Shown here: piece by piece, positions 44,541 to 53,771 of the stretch
How positions within the stretch are numbered: position 1 is the first letter of the stretch
Layout of the letters: every line of letters begins with the position of its first letter
DNA from: an uncultured Bacilli bacterium
Lineage (GTDB): Bacteria > Bacillota_I > Bacilli_A > RF39 > UBA660
Direction: 5' to 3'
Assembly (NCBI GenBank): GCA_934090685.1
Contig: CAKOJN010000007.1
Coordinates: 45,182 to 109,181, forward strand
DNA length: 64,000 bases
The notes under the pieces: generated by a model
Databases searched by the model: none
What the model was told of the DNA's origin: nothing
Seen by the model: the letters and a program-made list of their open reading frames with translations, nothing else
Made by a program: the position numbers and the translations under genes

Positions 44541-44686
44541 AAAAACTCGCGCTTCGCCCGAGGTGGTAGGTCACATAGTATAATCGGGATCTTGTATTAA
44601 TATACAATATTCAACTCCATATACTAATTAGTCCTCCTATAATATTACATAGCCGGTTTATGAAGCTATATTCATCATCTAGGTTA
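44541..44686 (-). ncRNA. Candidate small RNA with its own promoter
   Basis: Between metK and tcdA, a minus-strand promoter (TTGATA at 44719-44714, 16-base spacer, TATAAT at 44697-44692) starts a transcript of about 145 bases. It ends at the hairpin CTCGGGCGAAGCGCGAG with TTTTT (44562-44541). It contains ATGAA...TTCAT and TTGTAT...ATACAA hairpins and a CTAATTAG palindrome. An AGGAGG box lies at about 44635, followed by a seven-codon frame. No known family (6S, SRP, tmRNA, T-box) was recognised. Confidence 0.45.
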
Positions 44687-44743
44687 ATTCAATTATATCA
44701 CATATATAAAATATATCAATAAAATTACAAAAAGTTTACACTA

Positions 44744-45778
44744 CTAAAAATGGCCAAACTTACTTCTTTCATAAAAACATTCGTTTAATAAATCTAAATC
44801 ATCTATTATATTTTTAGGTTCACATTCTTCATATAGACTTGAGTACTTATTTATCGTTACTTCATCATTTAATAGTCCTTTATCACTATCAATATATATA
44901 GCAAGAGGTTTTCTAATTCCAATAGCATAACTAAGCTGTACCTTACACCATTTAAGATTATATTTTTTCAAATAATAGATTGCGATTAATCTTGCTTTAT
45001 AAGCACCACTTCTATCTACTTTAGTAGGATCTTTTCCGCTAAAAGCACCACCACCTACTGGAGCAAAGCCTTGATATGAATCTACTACTATCTTCCTACC
45101 AGTAAGTCCAGCATCACCAAGAAAACCACCTATTTCAAATTTACCAGTTGGATTTATTAAATATTCTTCTACTTCTATATTATATTTAGAACAAATATTA
45201 TTACAGATATCAATAATTATTTTATCAGTAGATTTTCTTTCTTTTTCGGTATTTTGATAACTAATAGTAAATGTTTTAATTTTAATAAGTTTCATGTTTT
45301 CATCATAATAGCCTGTTATTTGAGCTTTACCATCACTTTTAAATCTATTGTCTACTTTTAAAAGTTTATCATATTTCATACTTAGTTCTTTTAATATTAC
45401 CATCGCAGTTGGCAAATAGAATAAATTATCATTACAAGCATAACCAAACATCATACCTTGATCCCCTGCTCCTAAAACTTCATCATTTGTTCCAAGTGCA
45501 ATATCTGTACTTTGAATACCTATATTATTAATTATTTCATAGTCTGTTAAGTACCCCACATCTTTAAGTACACTCTTTACAACATCTTCTACATTTACTT
45601 TAGTATGTGATGTAACCTCTCCTGTTATAAATATTTTTCCCTTACCACCAACAGTTTCAATCGCACATCTACTTTTCTTATCTCCTTTAATATACTCATC
45701 AAGTAAAGCATCACTTATTTGATCACACACTTTATCTGGATGCCCTCTAAAAACAATTTCATTACTAAATAATCTCAT
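44744..45778 (-). CDS. metK: S-adenosylmethionine synthetase
   Basis: MetK makes SAM from methionine and ATP. The 344-residue protein keeps GHPDKVCDQISDALLDEY, GAGDQGMMFGYACN, the GKDPTKVDRSGAYKARLIA loop and the GGFLGDAGLTGRK core. It is about 40 residues shorter than the usual 380-400, mostly through compact loops and an early end. It opens FRGHPDK in place of the common SEGHPDK. An S-box riboswitch and terminator upstream (45812-45936) control it by its own product. AGGAGG lies before the ATG. Confidence 0.95.
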   Translation of the reverse strand: MRLFSNEIVFRGHPDKVCDQISDALLDEYIKGDKKSRCAIETVGGKGKIFITGEVTSHTKVNVEDVVKSVLKDVGYLTDYEIINNIGIQSTDIALGTNDEVLGAGDQGMMFGYACNDNLFYLPTAMVILKELSMKYDKLLKVDNRFKSDGKAQITGYYDENMKLIKIKTFTISYQNTEKERKSTDKIIIDICNNICSKYNIEVEEYLINPTGKFEIGGFLGDAGLTGRKIVVDSYQGFAPVGGGAFSGKDPTKVDRSGAYKARLIAIYYLKKYNLKWCKVQLSYAIGIRKPLAIYIDSDKGLLNDEVTINKYSSLYEECEPKNIIDDLDLLNECFYERSKFGHF

Positions 45779-45811
45779 ATATATTTCCTCCTTCCAAGAT
45801 TACAATTACCT

Positions 45812-45845
45812 TAAAAAGAAAAAATACCTAAGATAACTTAGGTAT
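45812..45845 (-). terminator. Riboswitch expression-platform terminator
   Basis: On the minus strand ATACCTAAG (45845-45837) pairs with CTTAGGTAT (45832-45824), followed by TTTTTTCTTTTT. Part of the 5' arm can pair with aptamer bases in the alternative fold. Confidence 0.85.
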
Positions 45846-45854
45846 ATAAGTTAT

Positions 45855-45936
45855 CCTTATCCATCTGGGCTTACCACCTAATCAAATAGGTTGGTGTGAC
45901 TTCATAGAGCCAGTCTCTCAGTCACTCTTTATAAGG
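45855..45936 (-). promoter_or_regulatory. SAM-I (S-box) riboswitch of metK
   Basis: Minus strand: P1 arms CCTTAT (from 45936) and ATAAGG (to 45855) enclose AAGAGTGACTGAGAGACTGG, GGCTCTATGAAG, ACACCAACC, GGTGGTAAGCCC and AGATGG. These are recognisable as SAM-I core elements (the GACTGGC...ATGAA arm and the GGTG-GTAA segment corresponding to GGTGCTAAWTCC). It is followed by a terminator and metK. Several core positions differ from the classical Bacillus form, but the location and order make the call strong. Confidence 0.85.
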
Positions 45937-46019
45937 TAATTTTTAAAATTGTTGTTCATAAGAACATATAAATAATAACACAAATAAATAACTTAATCAA
46001 TAGATTCATATACTTAAAT

Positions 46020-47324
46020 ATGATAAATAAAATAAAGAATAATATATTTGTAAAGTCAGCTGTACTTTTACTAGTCGGAGGAGTCCTTACTAAAACAGTT
46101 GGGTTCTTTTTAAAAATAATTATCACTAGAAAAATAGGTACTGAAGGAATAGGACTTTATAGTTTACTTGGTCCCTCCATATCACTTCTTACAGTTATAG
46201 CGACATTTTCATATCCAACTGCGATATCAAGAACAATATCAAATAAAACTTTAAGAGCAAAATCTCTTTTGTATTCTATAATACCAGTATCTTTAATATT
46301 GAATTTAATATTATTTGTAGTAGTTTTTCTTTTTGCTAAAACTTTATCTATTGATTTACTTAAAGATGAAAGATTATATTACCCTATTATATGTATTGGG
46401 GCTACTCTTCCTTTTATAAGTATTTCATCAATAATAAAAGGATACTTTTGGGGTAAACAAAATATGTTCCCATACATGCTTTCTAACTTCTTAGAACAAA
46501 TAACTAGAATGATTTTAATACTCTTATTTTTAGATAAATTTATATCTATTGGTCTTGTAAAAACAATATGTTTTATAATTCTTATTAATGCAGTCGGAGA
46601 AGTAGTATCTCAAATAGTGATGATACAATTCTTCCCTAAATATAAAGTTAATGTTCGTGAGTTTGTAGTAAATAAAAAAGATGTATTAAATGTTATGAAT
46701 ACTGCTGTTCCAGCAACAAGCAGTAAAATTATTGGATCAATCGCATACTTTTTAGAACCAATAATTCTTACAAATATTTTATTATATGTAGGCTACTCTA
46801 AAGATTATATTATTTATGAATATGGGGTTATTAATGCTTATTCTTTAACTCTTCTTTTAATGCCACAATTCTTTACTCAAAATATGTCTACTGCATTAGT
46901 TCCAGAATTATCAAAATATTATGCTCTTAAAGACTATAAAATGTGTAAAAAAAGAATAAAACAAATAATAATAGTATCTTCAACTATTGGTGCTATATCT
47001 ACTCTAATAATATCATTATTTCCTAATTTCTTCTTAAATATTTTATATCATACAAATGAAGGAATTGATTATATTAGACTACTTTCTCCATTTACAATTC
47101 TATTTTATATAGAGTACCCACTCATAAATGCACTACAAGCACTTAATAGAAGTAAAGATGCTATGAGGGCAACAATCATTAATTCAATAGTTAGACTTTT
47201 TTCAATAACAATATTTTCTTTTATGAAAATTGGTATGTATAGTCTTTTAATATCAATAATTATTAATTTAATTATTTCTACTTATATATATTATAGATTA
47301 CTTAAAAAAGCATTTAATCCTTAA
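46020..47324 (+). CDS. Lipid flippase, SpoVB/MurJ-like
   Basis: The 434-residue membrane protein has 12-14 hydrophobic segments and an N-terminus typical of SpoVB/oligosaccharide flippases (KTVGFFLKIIITRKIGTEGIGLYSLLG, SYPTAISRTIS, GYFWGKQNMFPYM). It probably moves lipid-linked precursors such as lipid II or polysaccharide units across the membrane; MurJ-like activity is plausible given murC. No convincing ribosome site stands before the ATG. Its end overlaps the end of the convergent DUF421 gene by 11 bases. Confidence 0.8.
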   Translation: MINKIKNNIFVKSAVLLLVGGVLTKTVGFFLKIIITRKIGTEGIGLYSLLGPSISLLTVIATFSYPTAISRTISNKTLRAKSLLYSIIPVSLILNLILFVVVFLFAKTLSIDLLKDERLYYPIICIGATLPFISISSIIKGYFWGKQNMFPYMLSNFLEQITRMILILLFLDKFISIGLVKTICFIILINAVGEVVSQIVMIQFFPKYKVNVREFVVNKKDVLNVMNTAVPATSSKIIGSIAYFLEPIILTNILLYVGYSKDYIIYEYGVINAYSLTLLLMPQFFTQNMSTALVPELSKYYALKDYKMCKKRIKQIIIVSSTIGAISTLIISLFPNFFLNILYHTNEGIDYIRLLSPFTILFYIEYPLINALQALNRSKDAMRATIINSIVRLFSITIFSFMKIGMYSLLISIIINLIISTYIYYRLLKKAFNP

Positions 47325-47964
47325 GTTCATTTCTTTTAATAACATATATTTTCTTATTTTTATAAAATGCATAAAATATATCTTCTTTTAATAATGAATT
47401 ATCTTTTAAATAACTATATAACCAACTTTCATCCTTTTCAAGATAATTTAAAGTATCTTTTTGTATAACACCATCTAATATTAGTGGAAAAGGCAAACTA
47501 TTATCAAGACCTAAAAAACTATATTTAAATATGTTTAATTTTCCATTATTTTCTAAAACAGCATATTCAACATCTTTAAGATTCTTAATATTATTATTTC
47601 TAAGTTCCATCATTAAGTCATCAAGAGTATATCTTTGCTTTATCATCTCTTTATAATTTATAATTCCCCTATTTATAATTAATGAAGGCTTACCATCAAC
47701 TATATTTCTTAATTTATTAAATTTAAGTGATAAATATCCAGCAGCAATCTCTAAGAATAATAAAAGAAGTATAGGTACAATAGTAAGCATCATAGAATCT
47801 TTATAATTCTCAATACTTATCGCAACTAATTCTGCTATTAAAATACTTACAACTAAATCTTGAATAGAAAGTTGCCCTATCTCTCGCTTACCCATTAATC
47901 TAAATATAATAAGAACAAAAAAATAAAAGAAAATAGTTTTAATTATTACTATAACAATATCCAT
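47314..47964 (-). CDS. YetF-family membrane protein (DUF421)
   Basis: A 216-residue protein with three N-terminal membrane segments and a cytoplasmic domain carrying the family motifs RLMGKREIGQLSIQDLVVSI, IVDGKPSLIINRG and YTLDDLMMELR. DUF421 proteins of Bacillus (YetF, YdfS) are spore or cell-envelope related. It opens with GGTGATCAT before the ATG. It stands alone, convergent with the flippase. Confidence 0.85.
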   Translation of the reverse strand: MDIVIVIIKTIFFYFFVLIIFRLMGKREIGQLSIQDLVVSILIAELVAISIENYKDSMMLTIVPILLLLFLEIAAGYLSLKFNKLRNIVDGKPSLIINRGIINYKEMIKQRYTLDDLMMELRNNNIKNLKDVEYAVLENNGKLNIFKYSFLGLDNSLPFPLILDGVIQKDTLNYLEKDESWLYSYLKDNSLLKEDIFYAFYKNKKIYVIKRNELKD

Positions 47965-48019
47965 ATGATCACCTAATATTATTATGATAGATATTTCAAT
48001 TTTTTAATCACTTATAATA

Positions 48020-48044
48020 AAAAAATAGAGATTTCTCTCTATTT
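48020..48044 (-). terminator. Terminator of the first prepilin-DUF285 gene
   Basis: On the minus strand AAATAGAGA and TCTCTATTT enclose GAAA, followed by a T-run. The stop codon is within the 5' arm. Confidence 0.8.
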
Positions 48045-49499
48045 AACTACGAATGTAAGACTAGATGGTTTATTAGAACTATTATTAAATTTATCAGCAT
48101 CTGCTTGTGTTCTGGCATAACCAGTTGTTGCTTTAGCATTAGTAAACATACTGCTCATATCAGTTACATTTGAAGTATCAAAGCTACTTAAATCTAATGT
48201 CGTTGCTGCACTATTTCTAAACATTCCAAACATATCAGTTACTTTTGAAGTATTAAATTTATTCAAACCAATTATTTTGGTTGCTTCACTTTCTTGAAAC
48301 ATCTCCGTCATCCTAGTTACTTTTGATGTATCAAAACTGCTCAAATCTAGTGTTGTTGCTTTAGCATTCTTAAACATTCCATACATATCAGTTACATTTG
48401 ATGTGTTAAATTTATTAAGTCCTACTATTTTAGTTGCTTGACTAGCAGTAAACATCATACCCATATCACTTACTTTTGATGTATCAAAACTGCTTAAATC
48501 TAGCGTTGTTGCTTGACTATAGGAAAACATATAACTCATATCAGTTACTTTTGATGTGTTAAAACCACTTAAATCCAACGTTTGTGCGAAACTTGCAAAA
48601 AACATTTCTTGCATACTTGTTACATTTGATGTGTTAAATTTATTAAGTCCTACTATTTTAGTTGCTTGACCAGCAGTAAACATCATACTCATATCAGTTA
48701 CTTTTGATGTATCAAAACTACTTAAATCTAAAGCACTTGCACTACTTTCCCCAAACATTCCAGCCATATTTGTTATTTTTGAAGTATCAAAGTCACTTAA
48801 ATTTATCGATATTACTTTACTTTGCGCAAACATTAACGCCATAGAAGTTACTAATTTACCATTTATGCTACTACATGGTGCTTCCGTCACTGCATCAGTT
48901 GAGGCTTTGTCTGTTAATTCTACATGAAATGTATCTGATGTTATATTTGTTAATTTTCCATCCTCTAAGGAATAATCTTGTTTATAATGATATGTATATA
49001 TTCCTATTTGAATTGCATCACCTGCATTTATATCGCCATCATATGTACATGCTTTTGCTGGTGGTTTTCCATCTTTTGTAATTATTGTATTTGCATTACA
49101 ACTATTTTGTACATATTTTCCTTCATATACATCATTAATATCTAACTTTGATATATCTTTACTTCCATCATAGAATATATAATAATTATCATTTCCAACT
49201 TTCATCGCAGTGATTTTTCCATTATTATCAAGTTTGATACAGTACTTTAAATTATTACCTGTCATATCAAGTTTAGTATTATCATCACCACTTATATATG
49301 ATAACTTATTACCTTTCATCGATTCTGATATATATTTTTTAGATACCTCACTATATACTGTTTTTGCTTCTGTTAAAAATGTATTTTTCTTTGCGTTATT
49401 ATACATTTTAAGTACATTTGGTAGTGCAATAATTACTAGTATTGCAAGTATTGCTATTACTGCTAGTAACTCTACTAATGTAAATCCTTTTTTCTTCAT
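48039..49499 (-). CDS. Type IV prepilin-like N-terminus with nine DUF285 repeats
   Basis: The 486-residue protein starts MKKKGFTLVELLAVIAILAI, a textbook class III (prepilin) signal with cleavage after G and Glu at position 5 of the mature chain. A middle domain is shared with the gene at 53822 (IQIGIYTYHYKQDYS, DAVTEAPCSSI). The C-terminal 230 residues hold nine 25-26-residue repeats of the DUF285/BspA type (LDLSSFDTSKVTDMSMMF, KIVGLNKFNTSNVTDM). DUF285 proteins form surface, often leucine-rich-like, adhesive structures. The start at 49499 has AAGGAGTAAG. It is probably a surface pseudopilin or adhesin. Confidence 0.8.
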   Translation of the reverse strand: MKKKGFTLVELLAVIAILAILVIIALPNVLKMYNNAKKNTFLTEAKTVYSEVSKKYISESMKGNKLSYISGDDNTKLDMTGNNLKYCIKLDNNGKITAMKVGNDNYYIFYDGSKDISKLDINDVYEGKYVQNSCNANTIITKDGKPPAKACTYDGDINAGDAIQIGIYTYHYKQDYSLEDGKLTNITSDTFHVELTDKASTDAVTEAPCSSINGKLVTSMALMFAQSKVISINLSDFDTSKITNMAGMFGESSASALDLSSFDTSKVTDMSMMFTAGQATKIVGLNKFNTSNVTSMQEMFFASFAQTLDLSGFNTSKVTDMSYMFSYSQATTLDLSSFDTSKVSDMGMMFTASQATKIVGLNKFNTSNVTDMYGMFKNAKATTLDLSSFDTSKVTRMTEMFQESEATKIIGLNKFNTSKVTDMFGMFRNSAATTLDLSSFDTSNVTDMSSMFTNAKATTGYARTQADADKFNNSSNKPSSLTFVVK

Positions 49500-49531
49500 A
49501 TTTATCTTACTCCTTCTATTATCATGATAAA

Positions 49532-49603
49532 ATTGTATCACTTTTATTTGATACTAGTCAATTTACAAATGATTGACATAATATTTTTTAATGTAAATAT
49601 AAT
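49532..49603. promoter_or_regulatory. Divergent promoters with -35 inverted repeat
   Basis: The minus-strand promoter of the prepilin gene (TTGACT 49561-49556, TACAAT 49537-49532, 18-base spacer) and a plus-strand promoter (TTGACA 49573-49578, TATAAT 49598-49603) stand back to back. Their -35 boxes form an inverted repeat GTCAA-N11-TTGAC. The same arrangement recurs at 55041-55087. Confidence 0.7.
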
Positions 49604-49618
49604 TAATTAGGTGATTAA

Positions 49619-49975
49619 ATGAATAAGATTATTAATTATTTAAAAAGTATATCTATGTTTTTAATAGTATTTTTTGTATATTTATTATTAATGTCTATTA
49701 TAGGTTATTTTGAATTATTTAACTATAAAACAATAAGTATTGTTAATTATATTGTAATGATTATATTATTCTTCTTACTAGGACATAAAACAGCACATAT
49801 GGAGCAAAGAAAGGGTTATTTAAATGGTTTTCTAGTGTCTCTTGTATTAGTTATCATATTCTTAATTATATCGTTATTTATTTCTAAAATAGGTTTTTCA
49901 AATATAGTTTATTATATGAGTTTAATATTATCATCTGTTATAGGTGGTATTGTTGGTGTAAAAGGAAAGAAATAA
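49619..49975 (+). CDS. TIGR04086-family membrane protein (YrzE-like)
   Basis: A 118-residue protein with four membrane segments (residues about 8-32, 37-57, 65-90 and 95-115), matching the TIGR04086/YrzE family (ILFFLLGHKTAHMEQRKGYLNG). In Bacillus this gene lies near yajC and tgt, and tgt is found here at 51573. The start follows AGGTGATTAA. Function unknown. Confidence 0.75.
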   Translation: MNKIINYLKSISMFLIVFFVYLLLMSIIGYFELFNYKTISIVNYIVMIILFFLLGHKTAHMEQRKGYLNGFLVSLVLVIIFLIISLFISKIGFSNIVYYMSLILSSVIGGIVGVKGKK

Positions 49976-49987
49976 TAAGCATTAAAA

Positions 49988-50012
49988 AAGAGTCTCATTT
50001 AAGACTCTTAAT
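49988..50012. terminator. Bidirectional terminator
   Basis: AAGAGTCT pairs with AGACTCTT around a short loop, with A/T tails on both sides, between convergent genes. Confidence 0.8.
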
Positions 50013-50019
50013 TTTATTA

Positions 50020-51489
50020 TTAATTATTTTTTAATTTATATGTAATACCAGCTACAGCAAGAGCACTTAATAAAAGTCCTAATGCAGTATAAGCAATACC
50101 ATCACCAGTTTGAGGGTTAGCAGTATTATTATCACTCTTTACTGAAGTCTTATAACTAATTAAGTAAATTGAGAATTTATCAGTTTCAAATGAAACTACT
50201 CCACTTTTAGCATCATAAGTAGATTCTAAAACATCAAATGATCCAATTTGGTTTGAATCAACATGATATCTAATTACTTGGAATTCATAGTTTAATTTAC
50301 TATCAGTAGTAATTGATTTAACATCAATTCCAAATGGTATTTTATTAGTTGTTTCTGATAAATTAGAAACCCTGTTTCCATTATTAGTAACAACAACTCC
50401 TAAATCTAATGCTTTAGCAGCTTTGAAATCTTTTATCACTTCTTTTGCTTCTTGAGCAACTTGATCTCTTTGTGTATCGCTAAGCTCATCTACAGTAGTC
50501 TTAATAGCAATATTTGTTAAATCTGTATTATTTAATTCAGGAATTTTATTCCCATTAACAATACTACTAATTTCATTATTTAATGCTGTTTGTTGTTTAG
50601 ATTCAATACTACTTGCAGCTTCTTTATCTACTACTGTTGTATAATCAATAGTAACATTTATTGTATCTTTTGCTGGATAATTAGAAGCATAATCTTTAAC
50701 TACTTTTCCTGCAACTATAACTTTAGAGTCTCCAACTTTACCTTTAGATGTTCCAGTAACCATGTTATCAATAACATCTTTAGCAATTGTTACTTTACCA
50801 CCTCTGATTACTATACCTGCACCACCATTGTTAGCAGTGATTTTAACGCCAGATTTTACAGTTAAAGTAGTATCATTAGAGTTATATATACCACAAGAAA
50901 TATAACCTGCAGTAACAATATTACTAATTAAGTTTCCGCCATTAACATTAACTACATTTCCACCCCATCCAGCATTACCATTATCACCAATAGCAACATT
51001 ATCTTTAGTTTCAATAGTTCCGCTATTAATAGTGACTTTTGCATTATTATGATAAATAATACCAAATTCTTGAGCAGTTATTTTTCCACCATTCATAATA
51101 AATGTTGCTCCATTAACACCAACTCCATCATCTCTTGTTGAGTTAATAGAACCACTTTCTAAAGTAACTTTACTGTCAAGTATTGCTGATACACCTATAC
51201 GGTTTTTCGCATCTATTAATCCATTAGAACCTGAATCTTTAATTGTTAAATTTGCTTTATTAGTTGCAGTTACTACAGTGGTTAATGTTTTACCATTTAA
51301 ATCAAGTATAACATTTTTTCCATCTACTGTAATATAAGAAGCTGTTATATCATTTTTAAGTACACATTCTCCTCCATCACTAATACATTTATTAAGCTCA
51401 GTCTCTGTTGTAACTTCCAAAGCATTTACACCAGTAAGCCCTAGAACTGTGAAAACACCTGCTGTTAAAAACAATTTTAAACCTTTCAT
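50020..51489 (-). CDS. Surface beta-helix protein with NPQTG sorting motif
   Basis: The 489-residue protein has a signal peptide (LKLFLTAGVFTVLGLTGVNA), a right-handed parallel beta-helix-like domain in about residues 30-280 (repeated short strands such as VTLESGSINSTRD, VNGATFIMNGGKITAQEF), a second domain of unknown type, and a C-terminal sortase-like signal: NPQTGD (residues of about 459), a hydrophobic span and KLKNN. An NPQTG motif in place of LPXTG would need a class B/NPxTG-type or divergent sortase, which is not in this window. AAGGAGGATAT precedes the start. Confidence 0.75.
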   Translation of the reverse strand: MKGLKLFLTAGVFTVLGLTGVNALEVTTETELNKCISDGGECVLKNDITASYITVDGKNVILDLNGKTLTTVVTATNKANLTIKDSGSNGLIDAKNRIGVSAILDSKVTLESGSINSTRDDGVGVNGATFIMNGGKITAQEFGIIYHNNAKVTINSGTIETKDNVAIGDNGNAGWGGNVVNVNGGNLISNIVTAGYISCGIYNSNDTTLTVKSGVKITANNGGAGIVIRGGKVTIAKDVIDNMVTGTSKGKVGDSKVIVAGKVVKDYASNYPAKDTINVTIDYTTVVDKEAASSIESKQQTALNNEISSIVNGNKIPELNNTDLTNIAIKTTVDELSDTQRDQVAQEAKEVIKDFKAAKALDLGVVVTNNGNRVSNLSETTNKIPFGIDVKSITTDSKLNYEFQVIRYHVDSNQIGSFDVLESTYDAKSGVVSFETDKFSIYLISYKTSVKSDNNTANPQTGDGIAYTALGLLLSALAVAGITYKLKNN

Positions 51490-51572
51490 ATATCCTCCTT
51501 ATTGTTTTATGTTTCTATTATATTAAAAATTTAATTTTAATTCAAGAGGTTATACAAAATTTGTCAATTATT

Positions 51573-52688
51573 TTACTTTTTATTATATTTATTTACAAAT
51601 TCTTCTCTAAATTCTAATAAATCATCTTTTTCAATATGAAGTCTTATATCTTCCATTAACCTAGTCAAAAATCTTATATTATGAATAGATATTAATCTTT
51701 GACCAAAACTTTCACCTGCAACTATTAAATGTCTTATATATGACTTAGTATAGTTTTTACATGCATAACAGTCACATTCTTTTTCTATTGGTTCTAAATC
51801 TTTAATAAATTTAGCATTTCTTAAATTACATCTTCCGTTTCTTGTAAGAGCATTACCATGTCTTGCTAATCTTGTTGGAAGAACACAATCAAATATATCT
51901 ATTCCTCTAATAACACCATCTATTAAATCTATTGGTTCTCCTACTCCCATAAGATACCTAATTTTATCTTTTGGTAAGTATGGAGTAGTATACTCTATCA
52001 TTTTAAGTTTAGTCATCTGATCTTCTCCTACTGAAACACCACCTACTGAGTAACCATCAAAGTCAAGTTTTGATGTTTCTATCGCAGAATATTTTCTTAA
52101 ATCAGGAAACTCTCCTCCCTGAACAATACCAAATTGTGCTTGAACATCTCTTTTTTTATTAGCATCTAAACTTCTCTTTGCCCATCTTAGAGTTCTTTCA
52201 ATACTATTTTTCATATAGTCATGAGTTACTGGATATGGAGGACACTCATCAAAACTCATTATTATATCTGAACCTAATTTATTTTGTATTTCAATACTTT
52301 TTTCAGGAGTTAAAAATAAATTACTTCCATCAATATGACTTTTAAATTTAACACCCTCTTCACTTATATCTTTAGGTTTAGCAAGACTAAATACTTGAAA
52401 GCCTCCACAATCAGTAAGTATAGGTCCTGTTTTATAATTCATAAAATTATGAAGCCCACCAGCATTATCAACTACATCTTCACCTGGCCTTAACCATAAA
52501 TGATATGTGTTTGAAAGTATTACATCCGCACCACAACTTTTTAATTCCTCAGGTGATAATGTTTTAACAGTAGCTTGAGTACCTACTGGCATAAACATTG
52601 GTGTTTTATGTTTACCCCATTTAGTTTCAAATTCTCCAAGTCTCGCACCACATGATGATTCTTTTAATAATTTAAATTTTAAATCCAT
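51573..52688 (-). CDS. tgt: Queuine/preQ1 tRNA-ribosyltransferase
   Basis: Tgt exchanges guanine-34 of certain tRNAs for preQ1 or queuine. The 371-residue protein has LTDCGGFQVFSLAKP, SFDECPPYP, GGVSVGE, RYLMGVGEP, GIDIFDCVLPTRLARHG and a zinc site CDCYACKNYTKSYIRHL. Its start overlaps the queA stop by one base (TAATG), so the two are coupled. The gene order queA-tgt is the normal pair in Firmicutes. Confidence 0.95.
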   Translation of the reverse strand: MDLKFKLLKESSCGARLGEFETKWGKHKTPMFMPVGTQATVKTLSPEELKSCGADVILSNTYHLWLRPGEDVVDNAGGLHNFMNYKTGPILTDCGGFQVFSLAKPKDISEEGVKFKSHIDGSNLFLTPEKSIEIQNKLGSDIIMSFDECPPYPVTHDYMKNSIERTLRWAKRSLDANKKRDVQAQFGIVQGGEFPDLRKYSAIETSKLDFDGYSVGGVSVGEDQMTKLKMIEYTTPYLPKDKIRYLMGVGEPIDLIDGVIRGIDIFDCVLPTRLARHGNALTRNGRCNLRNAKFIKDLEPIEKECDCYACKNYTKSYIRHLIVAGESFGQRLISIHNIRFLTRLMEDIRLHIEKDDLLEFREEFVNKYNKK

Positions 52689-53734
52689 TATTTAACCTCC
52701 TTATCAGTTAAAAACATCGCATCACCAAAAGAAAAAAATCTATATTTATTTTCTATCGCATGCTTATATGCATTCATTATAATATCAACACTACTAAATG
52801 CAGAAACAAGCATTACAAGTGTACTTTTAGGTAAATGAAAATTAGTTATTAAAGCATCACATGATTTAAATTCATGAGGTGGATAAATAAATATATCAGT
52901 TTCTTCACATGTACTTTTAAAACTATTATATTTTTGATAATTTGCCTCTAGCGTTCTTAATGAAGTAGTCCCAACACATATGATTCTTCTTTTTTCTTCT
53001 TTTGCTTTATTTAATTTATTTGCGACTTCTTTTGTTATTTCATACTTTTCACTATGCATATCATGATGAGTAATATCACCCTCAGTTACTGGTCTAAATG
53101 TTCCAAGTCCTACATTAAGTGTTACATATAAAATATCTACATTTTTTTCTTTTATTTTTTCTAATAGTTCATTTGTAAAATGAAGCCCAGCAGTAGGCGC
53201 AGCCGCACTACCTAAGTTTTTAGCATATACAGTTTGATATCTATTATTATCTTTTAGTTTTTCATGTATATATGGTGGTAAAGGCATAGCCCCAACTTTA
53301 TTTAAATGTTCTAAAAATATACCCTTATAATTAAATTTAACATGAGTTATACCATCATTTAATACATCAGTAACAACACATTCAAAATCATCATCAAAAG
53401 ATATAACCGTTCCCTTCTTAACTCTTTTTTGTGGTCTTACTAAAGTTTCCCACTCATCACTTTCTATTTCTTTTAATAATAATACTTCTATCTTAGCATT
53501 AGTTTCTTTCTTTATACCATATATTCTACTTGGTAAGACCTTGGTATTATTAAGTACAAGAGTATCCCCACTCTCTAAATAATCGATGATGTTATAAAAT
53601 ACATCATCTTTAAAACTTCCATCTTTTTTATTTACAACCAATAATTTAGAATGATCCCTCATCTTTAAAGGAGTTTGCGCTATTAAACTCTCATCTAAAT
53701 CATAGTCATAAGTTTCTATATTCTTATAATCCAT
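52688..53734 (-). CDS. queA: S-adenosylmethionine:tRNA ribosyltransferase-isomerase
   Basis: QueA adds the cyclopentene-ring precursor from SAM to preQ1-modified tRNA, the step after tgt in queuosine synthesis. The 348-residue protein shows DYDLDESLIAQTPLKMRDHSKLLV, GAMPLPPYIHE, YQTVYAKNLGSAAAPTAGLHFT, GTFRPVTEG and STLVMLVSAFS. Its start is unusual: the GAAGGTGA ribosome site is about 27 bases from the ATG and separated from it by a hairpin (53740-53758). Confidence 0.95.
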   Translation of the reverse strand: MDYKNIETYDYDLDESLIAQTPLKMRDHSKLLVVNKKDGSFKDDVFYNIIDYLESGDTLVLNNTKVLPSRIYGIKKETNAKIEVLLLKEIESDEWETLVRPQKRVKKGTVISFDDDFECVVTDVLNDGITHVKFNYKGIFLEHLNKVGAMPLPPYIHEKLKDNNRYQTVYAKNLGSAAAPTAGLHFTNELLEKIKEKNVDILYVTLNVGLGTFRPVTEGDITHHDMHSEKYEITKEVANKLNKAKEEKRRIICVGTTSLRTLEANYQKYNSFKSTCEETDIFIYPPHEFKSCDALITNFHLPKSTLVMLVSAFSSVDIIMNAYKHAIENKYRFFSFGDAMFLTDKEVK

Positions 53735-53739
53735 ATTCC

Positions 53740-53771
53740 ACTAGGAAAACAGCCTAGTTTCACCTTCCCTT
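53740..53771 (-). promoter_or_regulatory. Hairpin between ribosome site and start of queA
   Basis: On the minus strand GAAGGTGAA is followed by ACTAGG-CTGTTTT-CCTAGT (53758-53740) and then GTGGAATATGG. The loop holds CTGTTTT. The hairpin could bring a distant site next to the ATG, or hide a weaker site; a preQ1 riboswitch core was not found. Confidence 0.45.

Noticed and set aside
48039..49499. Leucine-rich-repeat internalin
   Set aside because: The repeat pattern LDLSSFDTSKVTDMSxMF is the DUF285/BspA type, and the N-terminus is a prepilin signal, so it is not an internalin.
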